NCBI GenBank assembly: GCA_016946835.1
Contig: JACVTC010000034.1
Coordinates: 186,001-250,000 of the forward strand
From: Neocallimastix lanati (nom. inval.)
Taxonomy: Eukaryota > Neocallimastigomycota > Neocallimastigomycetes > Neocallimastigales > Neocallimastigaceae
Direction: 5' to 3'
Length of the DNA: 64,000 nt
Shown: positions 27,146 to 38,400 of the stretch, piece after piece
Position numbering within the stretch: the stretch's first letter is position 1
Layout: each line of letters starts with the position of its first letter
The notes under the pieces: generated by a model
Seen by the model: the letters and a program-made list of their open reading frames with translations, nothing else
Told to the model about the DNA's origin: nothing
Databases searched by the model: none
Translations under genes and position numbers: made by a program

Positions 27146-30100
27146 CTCATTCTCTTCTTCTTCTTCATTCTCTTCTTCCTCATTTTCTTCTTCTTCTTCT
27201 TCTTCTTCATTCTCTTCTTCCTCATTTTCTTCTTCTTCTTCTTCTTCTTCATTCTTTTCTTCCTCATTTTCTTCTTCTTCTTCCTCTTCATTCTCTTCTT
27301 CTTCTTCTTCTTCTTCTTCTTCATTCTTTTCTTCCTCATTTTCTTCTTCTTCTTCCTCTTCATTCTCTTCTTCTTCTTCTTCTTCTTCTTCATTTTCTTC
27401 TTCTTCCTCATTTTCTTCCTCATCATTTTCTTCTTCATTTTCTTCTTCTTCATCTTCTTCATTTTCTTCTTCTTCTTCATTTTCTTCTTCTTCTTCATTT
27501 TCTTCTTCATTTTCTTCTTCATTCTCTTCTTCTTCCTCATTCTCTTGTTCTTCTTCCTCTTCATTTTCTTCTTCTTCTTCATTCTCTTCTTCTTCTTCTT
27601 CATTTTCTTCTTCTTCTTCTTCTTCTTCTTCATTTTCTTCTTTTTCTTCTTCTTTTTCATTTTCTTCTTCATTTTCTTCTTCTTCTTCTTCTTCCTCATT
27701 CTCTTCTTCTTCCTCATTCTCTTCTTCTTCTTCATTCTCCTCTTCTTCTTCTTCTTCTTCTTCATTTTCTTCTTCTTCTTCTTCTTCATTTTCTTCTTCT
27801 TCTTCCTCTTCATTCTCTTCTTCTTCTTCTTCTTCCTCTTCATTTTCTTCTTCTTCTTCTTCTTCTTCATTCTCTTCTTCTTCTTCTTCTTCTTCCTCTT
27901 CATTCTCTTCTTCTTCCTCATTCTCTTCTTCTTCTTCTTCTTCCTCTTCATTCTCTTCTTCTTCTTCTTCTTCCTCTTCATTTTCTTCTTCTTCTTCTTC
28001 TTCTTCATTCTCTTCTTCTTCTTCTTCTTCTTCCTCTTCATTCTCTTCTTCTTCCTCATTCTCTTCTTCTTCTTCTTCTTCCTCTTCATTCTCTTCTTCT
28101 TCCTCATTCTCTTCTTCTTCTTCCTCTTCATTTTCTTCTTCTTCTTCTTTTTCTTCTTCTTCTTCATTTTCTTCTTCATTTTCTTCTTCTTCTTCTTCTT
28201 CTTCATTTTCTTCTTCATTTTCTTCTTCTTCTTCTTCTTCATTCTCTTCTTCCTCATTTTCTTCTTCTTCTTCTTCATTTTCTTCTTCTTCTTCTTCTTT
28301 ATTTTCTTCTTCTTCCTCTTCATTCTCTTCTTCTTCTTCTTCTTCCTCTTCATTTTCTTTCTCATTTTCATTCTCTTCTTCTTCTTCATTCTCTTCTTCT
28401 TCTTCTTCTTCCTCTTCATTTTCTTCTTCTTCTTTTTCTTCTTCTTCTTCATTTTCTTCTTCTTCTTCTTTTTCTTCTTCTTCTTCATTTTCTTCTTCAT
28501 TTTCTTCTTCTTCTTCTTCTTCTTCATTCTCTTCTTCCTCATTTTCTTCTTCTTCTTCCTCTTCATTCTCTTGTTCTTCTTCCTCTTCATTTTCTTCTTC
28601 TTCTTCTTTTTCTTCTTCTTCTTCATTTTCTTCTTCATTTTCTTCTTCATTCTCTTCTTCTTCTTCTTCATTCTCTTCTTCTTCATTTTCTTCTTCTTCT
28701 TCTTCTTTATTTTCTTCTTCTTCCTCTTCATTCTCTTCTTCTTCTTCTTCTTCCTCTTCATTTTCTTTCTCATTTTCTTCTTCCTCATTTTCTTCTTCCT
28801 TATTCTCTTCTTCTTCTTCTTCTTCCTCTTCATTTTCTTCTTCTTCATTTTCTTCTTCTTCTTCTTTTTCTTCTTCTTCTTCATTTTCTTCTTCTTCTTC
28901 TTTTTCTTCTTCTTCTTCATTTTCTTCTTCATTTTCTTCTTCTTCTTCTTCTTCTTCATTCTCTTCTTCCTCATTTTCTTCTTCTTCTTCCTCTTCATTC
29001 TCTTGTTCTTCTTCCTCTTCATTTTCTTCTTCTTCTTCTTCTTCTTCATTCTCTTCTTCTTCTTCCTCTTCATTCTCTTCTTCTTCCTCATTCTCTTCTT
29101 CTTCTTCTTCTTCATTTTCTTCTTCTTCTTCCTCTTCATTCTCGTCTTCTTCCTCATTCTCTTCTTCTTCCTCATTTTCTTCCTCATCATTTTCTTCTTC
29201 TTCTTCTTCTTCTTCTTCTTCTTCATTTTCTTCTTCATTTTCTTCTTCCTCATTCTCTTCTTCTTCTTCATTCTCCTCTTCTTCTTCTTCATCATTCTCT
29301 TCTTCTTCCTCATTTTCTTCCTCATCATTTTCTTCTTCATTTTCTTCTTCTTCTTCCTTTTCATTCTCTTCTTCTTCTTCTTCTTCATTTTCTTCTTCTT
29401 CTTCTTCTTCTTCATTTTCTTCTTCATTTTCTTCTTCTTCTTCTTCTTCTTCATTCTCTTCTTCCTCATTTTCTTCTTCTTCTTCCTCTTCATTCTCTTG
29501 TTCTTCTTCCTCTTCATTTTCTTCTTCTTCTTCTTTTTCTTCTTCTTCTTCATTTTCTTCTTCATTTTCTTCTTCATTCTCTTCTTCTTCTTCTTCATTC
29601 TCTTCTTCTTCATTTTCTTCTTCTTCTTCTTCTTTATTCTCTTCTTCTTCTTCTTCATTCTCTTCTTCTTCTTCTTCTTCCTCTTCATTTTCTTCTTCTT
29701 CTTCTTCTTCTTCATTCTCTTCTTCTTCATTTTCTTCTTCTTCTTCTTTTTCTTCTTCTTCTTCATTTTCTTCTTCATTTTCTTCTTCTTCTTCTTCTTC
29801 TTCATTCTCTTCTTCTTCTTCCTCTTCATTCTCTTCTTCTTCCTCATTCTCTTCTTCTTCTTCTTCTTCATTTTCTTCTTCTTCTTCCTCTTCATTCTCG
29901 TCTTCTTCCTCATTCTCTTCTTCTTCCTCATTTTCTTCCTCATCATTTTCTTCTTCTTCTTCTTCTTCTTCTTCTTCTTCATTTTCTTCTTCATTTTCTT
30001 CTTCCTCATTCTCTTCTTCTTCTTCATTCTCCTCTTCTTCTTCTTCATCATTCTCTTCTTCTTCCTCATTTTCTTCCTCATCATTTTCTTCTTCATTTTC

Positions 30101-31206
30101 TTCTTCTTCTTCCTTTTCATTCTCTTCTTCTTCTTCTTCTTCATTTTCTTCTTCATTTTCTTCTTCTTCTTCTTCTTCTTCATTCTCTTCTTCTTCTTCC
30201 TCTTCATTCTCTTCTTCTTCTTCCTCTTCATTCTCGTCTTCTTCCTCATTCTCTTCTTCTTCCTCATTTTCTTCCTCATCATTTTCTTCTTCTTCTTCTT
30301 CTTCTTCATTTTCTTCTTCATTTTCTTCTTCTTCTTCTTTTTCTTCTTCTTCTTCATTTTCTTCTTCTTTTTCTTTTTCTTCTTCTTCTTCATTTTCTTC
30401 TTCATTTTCTTCTTCTTCTTCTTCTTCTTCATTCTCTTCTTCTTCTTCCTCTTCATTCTCTTCTTCTTCCTCATTCTCTTCTTCTTCTTCTTCCTCATTT
30501 TCTTCCTCATCATTTTCTTCTTCTTCTTCTTCTTCTTCTTCTTCTTCATTTTCTTCTTCATTTTCTTCTTCCTCATTCTCTTCTTCTTCTTCATTCTCCT
30601 CTTCTTCTTCTTCATCATTCTCTTCTTCTTCCTCATTTTCTTCCTCATCATTTTCTTCTTCATTTTCTTCTTCTTCTTCCTTTTCATTCTCTTCTTCTTC
30701 TTCTTCTTCATTTTCTTCTTCATTTTCTTCTTCTTCTTCTTCCTCTTCATTCTCTTCTTCTTCTTCCTCTTCATTCTCGTCTTCTTCCTCATTCTCTTCT
30801 TCTTCCTCATTTTCTTCCTCATCATTTTCTTCTTCTTCTTCTTCTTCTTCATTTTCTTCTTCATTTTCTTCTTCTTCTTCTTCTTCTTCATTCTCTTCTT
30901 CTTCTTCATTCTCCTCTTCTTCTTCTTCATTCTCTTCTTCTTCTTCTTCATTCTCTTCTTCTTCTTCTTCATTCTCTTCTTCTTCTTCTTCTTCTTCATT
31001 CTCTTCTTCTTCTTCTTCTTCTTCATTCTCTTCTTCTTCCTCATTTTCTTCCTCATCATTTTCTTCTTCATTTTCTTCTTCTTCTTCCTTTTCATTCTCT
31101 TCTTCTTCTTCTTCTTCATTTTCTTCATTTTCTTCTTCTTCTTCTTCAACAGCTTCTTCTTCTTCATTTTCTTCTTCCTCATTCTCTTCTTCATTTTCTT
31201 CTTCTT
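15929..31206 (-). CDS. Terminal exon of a giant Glu/Asn-rich, multi-hevein chitin-binding protein
   Basis: This minus-strand exon runs from an AG acceptor at 31207-31209 to the TAA at 15929-15931: two bases closing a split codon, then 5,091 sense codons. The frame at 31204 equals that of the C-terminal domains. The complementary serine-type frame stays in phase across the array and shows no codon that would put a stop in this frame. Order: about 4,480 residues of Glu/Asn repeat with occasional Asp, Lys, Val, Gln and five C-x2-C islands; a Ser/Thr-rich stalk of repeated SATVTDSQ (about 17340-17700), probably O-glycosylated; seven hevein domains to the last residue, Trp. There is no ATG at the exon's 5' end and no signal peptide, which fits an internal exon fed by the micro-exons upstream. 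By family it should bind chitin or GlcNAc at the cell wall or outside the cell. The exon call is strong; the junction is inferred. Confidence 0.85.
15932..17300 (-). other. Seven tandem hevein-type chitin-binding domains (ChtBD1)
   Basis: Each copy of about 42 residues follows the eight-cysteine hevein plan: CG-x4-G-x-C-x5-CCS-x2-G-[WY]-CG-x4-YC-x6-GCQS-x3-G-x-C. Aromatic residues sit at the sugar-binding positions (KYGWCG and the Tyr before C). Domains 2-4 are nearly identical and separated by acidic linkers carrying SEDDEES, pointing to recent duplication. Domain 3 has SKHGWCG instead of SKYGWCG. Domains 6 and 7 are more divergent. The last domain ends in CW and stop. Confidence 0.95.
17740..31206 (-). 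repeat. 13.5-kb GAA/AAT coding repeat (Glu/Asn array)
   Basis: On the plus strand this is an almost pure pyrimidine tract of TTC triplets broken by ATT or CTC about every 3-9 triplets; the coding strand is GAA-rich. Higher-order duplications are visible. The word TCTTGTTCTT with its surroundings recurs at 23811 and 24381 (570 bp, 190 codons). TCTTTATTCA recurs at 25101 and 25914 (813 bp, 271 codons). Frame is kept throughout, so the array has expanded in whole codons. Assembly collapse or expansion is possible in such sequence. Confidence 0.9.
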
Positions 31207-31361
31207 CTATTTTATCAATTAATTTTAATAAAATATTTATTATAAAAAAATATATTAATTATTCATAAATTTCTAATAAATAAATTTATATTTATTACTA
31301 ATAAAAAAATTATAAATATTTCAATAAAAAATTAAAATATAATAATATAATTTTATTTTAC

Positions 31362-34300
31362 CCTTTTCGCAATCATTTTCTTTGAATAAAATCATTTATT
31401 AATTAATGATACATTACAAATAATAATGGATATAATATCAACAATGAATAAATAAATTATTAATTAAATTAAAATATATATAAGTATATTTTTATTCATT
31501 TATATAATTGAAATATTTTTATTTTCGAATATATATTAATTAAAATATTTTGAAATATATTTAAAATTTTATTTAATAATTATTTTTCCATTAAATAATA
31601 ATATTTATAAATATTAATATTAAAGATATTAATAATTATTTTTAATGCTATTATTATTTTTTGTTTATTTATTTTAATTAAGCAATAATATTTATTTACC
31701 ATTAAAATAGTTTTCACATCCATTCCATTCTTTTATTATAAATAAATAAATAATTAATTAATTAATTAATTATAAAAAAGGAAACAAGTTAATATATTTT
31801 TAGAAAAGCTTCTTTGTAATATATTTAAAATATAAAAATACCATTCAATTATATTTAATATTTTTACCTTCTGTACAAACTATTATTTTTTAAAAAAAAA
31901 TATTTAATCATATAAATTATTTTATTATTATAAAATAATAGAGTTTTATTTTATATATTAATAGAATATATTTGTTAAAAACATCAATATTTTAATTATT
32001 TATTAAAGAATTTCAATATTATTATGTCTTAATATAAAATATTTAATTATTATTTTTATAATTTTAATTTATTATTATATTCATTCAATAAATAGCTTAC
32101 CTTTTCATTTTATTTTATTTATGTTTTTTATTATTATAATTATTATTATTTTTCAAGTTTATTAATATTAATTATAAAAATATATATTAATAACAAATAG
32201 TTTAATTATTTAAATTCTTATATTTTTATCCATTAAAATAAACTAAATATATATAAAGATAATTATATATTTCAATAATAAAATTATAATTTCAAAAAAA
32301 TATTTTATATCTAAATAATTAAATAAATATACATATTTTTTTTTAAATATTGATGATAAAAGAAAAAACTTTCATTAATGTAAAGAAATTTTTAAATTTT
32401 TTCTTTACATTAATGAATCTTATATAATTTTTAATTAATACATATTTGTATATTTTTTAACTTTATTACTAATTTTTACATTTTTATATTTTCATATTTT
32501 TTTCTTTAAATTTATATTATTATTATTATATTATTAGGTATTTTGGAATAGGAATTACTATTACTTTTATTATTATTTTTTTTTATTTTTGACGATTAAT
32601 CCTTAATTTTAATATATATTAATAATACTTACAAGTTTCGCAGTAATTTGGTTTTATTGTTATTCTGGAATTATTATCTGTTATATTTTATTCATTTAAG
32701 TTTTTTTTTTATTTTTATTGATTCAAAATTTAATATATATAAATGTTTTAATTTTTATATTTTATCAAATTAAACAATATATATAATATAATATATATAT
32801 ATTATATTTATTAACATAAAAAATACATTTATTTTTTGTAATAAAAATTATAAAAATTATAAAAATTTTAAATATTATTTTTTGGATTCATTTTATATTT
32901 ATCATACTATTATTTATTTATACCTTTATTAAATGATTTAAGACCTAAAAATTATTTGTTAAAATATATTTTAAAATTTGTAGATATAATGATAAATAAT
33001 ATTGATAATTTATAAATCATATAGAGAAGAAATTAAAATAAAATAAATGTTTAATAATTTTATCATATTATATCACATTATATTATATTATATTATCATA
33101 TTATTATGATTAATTTATTATTAAAATTTTATTTACCTTCTTCACAAGCTTATAATTTAAATTAGAAATGTAAAAATATTAAATTATAAAAAAAAATTAT
33201 ATATTTTTATTTTCGATACATATATGTTAAAATAAATTTTTTAAATAATTAAATTTTTTTTTTTAAATTATTTAATATTTTTAATCGAGTTGTATATTTT
33301 TTTATAAATTTTTAAAATATATATTTTTTTTATATGTTTCATTTAATTTAATAAAAAATTTTTATTAAAATAAAAAAAATTATTTTCTTATTGTTAATCC
33401 TTATAAATATAAAACTTTAAAAAGAATTTTTTTTTATTTTATTTTGTATATATATATATATATTTAATTACCAGATTTACAACCTATTCACATTTTAAAA
33501 GTGAATTTTTTTTAAAATATATAAAGAAATATTTATTAATTTAATATATAAAATTCTAATTGAATTTAATATAAATATTTTAATTAAAAAAATAAAAAAT
33601 TATTTATTATAATTACATGTTTGACAATTATTATCCGTTTCTATTAATGATAATTTATAAATTATAAAAAATAATAAAAATAAATAGTAAATTAATTAAA
33701 AAAATATTATTAATAAAATATTTTTAATGCTTAAAAATTATTTTTTTATATTTCTAATATTTTTATATGAAATCATTAATAATTATATATATATATAATA
33801 TATATATATATATTTATTTTAAAAAGAAAAAAAATTTATAGTAAAATTACTTACCACAAATATCTAAATAATTAAATATTTAAAAATTCAACAAAGTAGA
33901 AGCAAAAAAATAAATTTTTAATTTATAAATAATAATAATAATAATAATTATAATAATAATAATAATTATAATAATAATAATAATAATAATAAAATATTAT
34001 GATTATTTAATTATATGAATTATTTATGTAATATAAATTTGATATATTGATAAAAATATTATTTAAAATTTTAATTTTGATGAATTTATAATACTTTTAA
34101 ATAAATAAATATATATACATATATATATTATTTTTTTAATACTTACCAGAGCATTCTTTAAATAATATTTTAAGAATTATATTATATAATTTATGAAAAA
34201 AAAAATGTTCGTATCAATTTAAATATCAAAATTCAATAAATTTTAACATTTATAATATATAATTTAATATTATTTAATTTAATTAGTTTTTAAAATAATT

Positions 34301-35320
34301 ATTTAAATATATTATTCATATTAATTTTTTTATTTATTCATTTAAATATATTATTCATATTAATTTTTTTTTATTTAATAATTATTATTATTTAAAAACT
34401 TTAATTTTACTTACGATTAACACAATCATTATATCCTTTACATTAATATAAATATTAATTATTTTTAAAATATTGAATTAAGTTAGTAAAAAAAATAATT
34501 CTATTTTAATTTTTTATAGCTTTAATTAATATTATATATATATTTATTTATTTATAATAATATTATAATATACTTACCACTTTTGTTATCTTATAAGAAA
34601 AAATATTTTTTTTATAGATAAAATATTTAAAATATGAATTTATATATATTTAATTTTATTAATTTTGATAATTTTCTAATATTCAGTATTTACCTACTAT
34701 TAAAGTAAATTTAATTTATGATATAATATTAATTTTATAAAAATCAATTTTAAAGATTTGAATATTTGATTTATTTATATTTAATAACGTTTAAATTAAC
34801 ATTTCAATATGATAATTTATACTTACATCCTATTTATATTTATATTGTATTGTATTGAATAAATTTAAATATAAATATAATTAGTAAATGTATATTTTAT
34901 GAATTATTAATTATAATAAATTTATATAAATATATATATCTTTTATAATATATTAATATTTAAAGTTTTATGATATATTTTATTGACATTTTTTATTTGG
35001 GAATAATTAAAATTATCATAAAAATAAGTAAAAATTAAATATATATAAGATATTATTAAAATATTCTATAAACTTATAAAATAAATTTAACTTTATAATT
35101 ATCTTTACTTCTATTTAAATATACCATTTTATTTAAAAAAAAAATAAAATAAAATAATTTTATTTTAAATTATTTTATTTTTTTTAAAATAAATTAGATA
35201 TATTTTATGTACAATTTAATTTAAATATTATTAATATTTTTTAAGCACTTTTATTAAAAAAAAATTTTTTTATTATTAATTCATATAATTTCATTATTTC
35301 ATATTTACCATCCGTTCCAA
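31362..35320 (-). other. Micro-exon cluster A: Cys-bearing exons of 3-45 nt next to the giant exon
   Basis: Fourteen candidate exons on the minus strand, each after AG and before GT, given as lowest coordinate and length: 31362 (18), 31700 (30), 31868 (12), 32633 (45), 33137 (12), 33472 (12), 33617 (24), 33855 (9), 34147 (9), 34415 (21), 34578 (12), 34694 (3), 34827 (3), 35309 (12). Every length is a multiple of three and every intron splits a codon after base 1. Translation in that phase has no stop and puts one internal Cys codon in each of the ten exons from 31362 to 34415, for example WNGCENYFN, NYCET, NNCQT, YNDCVN. The last exon donates G, and G plus AA opens the Glu/Asn frame at 31206. 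One anomaly, a 2-nt site at 35109-35110, would break the frame if used. Splicing is inferred, not shown. Confidence 0.75.
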
Positions 35321-35464
35321 CTATTTATATAAAATAAATTTTTAAATAAAAATTAAAAATATATATTATTATTTAAAATATTTATTAAGATATAATTTAT
35401 AAATAAATTAATTATAATAAATTTAAATGCATTTATAATGTATTTACTATATATTTATACTTAC

Positions 35465-38400
35465 ATACTATTTATGAGTAACAATAAATAAAATATATAA
35501 ATTAATATATAATTTTTTTAAATTTTTTTTTAAAATGTATTTTAATTATTATAATTTAAATAATTTTATTAACAAAGTAATATATATTTATTTATACTTA
35601 CTGACTATTTTATACAGAATTATTAATTATATAATATTAAAATTTATTAAATATTTTAAATATATTTTTTAATACTCATATATAATTATTTAATATATTT
35701 TTAAATTTATATTTATATATATGCTCACGTTCTTTTCATTTGAAACAATTAGCAATATAAAATTAAAAATATAAAATTATCAAACATTAATTATATATAT
35801 TTATATATAAATATATGTTTATTAAATTAATTTTAATAATTTCAAAAATTTTTAATAATATCCAGGCATAAATTTATACATACCAACTATTTTATATGAA
35901 ATATTTTGTAGTATAAAATTAATAATAAATAAATATTTTGTTATTTACAATTACATCCAAAAAATTTTAATAATAAAAATTAAATATATATTTATACATA
36001 CCACCTATTTATATGAAATAATTTTGTAGTATAAAATTAATAATAATTAAATATTTAACATATTTATAATAAACATTAGTTATTTTCAATTAATTTCAAA
36101 AATATATAAAAATATAAATTTATACTTACTTTCTATTTATACAAAATAATTTGTAGTATAATATTAATAATATTTAAATATTTAAAATATTTATATTAAA
36201 TATATGTTTATTTACAATTTATTTTAATTTTCTTTTTTTTTTACAATATATTTAAATATATATTTAAACTTACTATCTATTTATATGAAATAATTTGTAG
36301 TATAATATTAATAATAATCAAATTATATAAATGATTTATAACAAATAGAGTTTATTAATAATTAATTTTATAATATTTTATATATATATTAAACTATATA
36401 TTTATACTTACTATCTATTTATATGAAATAATTTATAATATTAATTTATAATAATTAAATATTTTAAGGATTAAATACTTTAATGATTAATAATCTATAT
36501 ATTATTTTACAATTAATTTTAAAAAATTTTAATAATATATTTAAACATAAATTTATACTTACAGGCTATTTATGCAAAATATTTTGTATCATAATTTTTT
36601 AATAATCAAATATTTAGAATATAAATAATAAATAAATGCAATATACAATTAATTTCAAAATTTTTTAATAATATCTTTTAGGATAAATTTATACTTACGG
36701 CCTATTTATATAAAAGAATTTATAATACAAAATTTATAATAATCAAATATTTGAATGATTGATAATAAGTATATATTATTTACATATTAATTTTAATAAT
36801 ATTTAATAATAACTAAACATAAAATTCATATTTACCCCCTATTGATATGAAATAATTTGTATTTTAAAAATTACAATTATTTAATATTTATAATATTTAT
36901 AATAAATATATGTTATTTACAATTAATTTTTAAAAAATTTTATTAATACATTTAATTATATTATTTATACTTACTAACTATTTGTATGAAACAGTTTAAA
37001 AAATTTACAATAATTAAATTTTTGAATAATTGATAATAGATATTAATTATTTATAATTAGTTTTAAAAACTATTAATAAAATATTTAATTATATATTTAT
37101 ACTTACCGCCTATTTACATGTAATATTTTGCAGCATAAAATTAATAATAATCAAATATTTGAATGATTGAAAATAAATATATGTAATATATATTATACAA
37201 TTAATTCCAAAAAAAATTATTATATATTTAATTATATATTTACTTACACGCTGTTTATAATAAAATAATTTGTAGTATAGTATTAATAAAAACAAATATT
37301 GAAAATATTTTTGATAAATATATGTTATTTATTATAAATTTTTAATTTTTTAATATAATATTAAAGTATATTATTTATACTTACGGCCTATTTATATAAA
37401 AGAATTTATAATACAAAATTTATAATAATCAAATATTTGAATGATTGATAATAAGTATATATTATTTACATATTAATTTTAATAATATTTAATAATAACT
37501 AAACATAAAATTCATATTTACCCCCTATTGATATGAAATAATTTGTATTATAAAATTTACAATTATTCAATATTTAAAATATTTATAATAAATATATGTT
37601 GTCTAAAATTAGTTTTTAAAAAAATTTTAATGATACATTTAAATATATATTTATACTTACTGCCTATTTAGATAAAGTAATTTGTAGTTAAAATTTTATA
37701 ATTATTAAATATTAAAAATATTTATAATAAATATATGTTATTTTCAATTATTTTTAAAATTTTTTAATAACAATTAAACAAAAAATTAATCTTACCATCT
37801 TTTTATATGAAATAATTTGTAATATAATATTATTAATATTATTAAAATATTTGTTATTTACAATTTCAAATGTTATTTTTAATATAATTAATTATTTATT
37901 TATATTTACTGCCTATTTATTTATATAATTTATAGTAAAAAAAAAATTATAATAATTAATATATAAAAAAATTATTATAAATATATGATATTTAAAATTA
38001 ATTTCAAAAAATTTTAAATTTTTATAAATATTTTAAAGTATATTATTTATACTTTATAATCTAATTATATGAAACAATTTATATTATAAAATTTATAATA
38101 ATTAAATATTTGAACGATTGATAATAAATATTATTATAAAATTAATTTTAAAAAATTCTAATAATCCATTTAAATATATATTTAAAACCTACAGTCTATT
38201 TAGATAAAATAATTTGTAGTATAAATTGTATAATTATTAAATATTAAAAATATTTATAATAAATATATGTTAATACAATTAGTTTCAAAAATTTTTTAAA
38301 GTATACTTAATATATATATATTTAAACTTACTTCCTATTTATATAAAACAATTTGTAGTATAAATTGTATAATTATTAAATATTAAAAATATTTATAATA

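Noticed and set aside
17716-31268. Very long plus-strand Ser/Phe, Leu/His and Phe-rich open frames and minus-strand Lys/Met frames
   Set aside because: They are the other frames of the GAA/AAT triplet array. The frame that runs into the hevein domains and is entered in register from the micro-exons is the Glu/Asn frame.
37110-37295. 61-aa minus-strand frame
   Set aside because: It runs across two of the repeated intron units with AT-biased composition and has no independent support.
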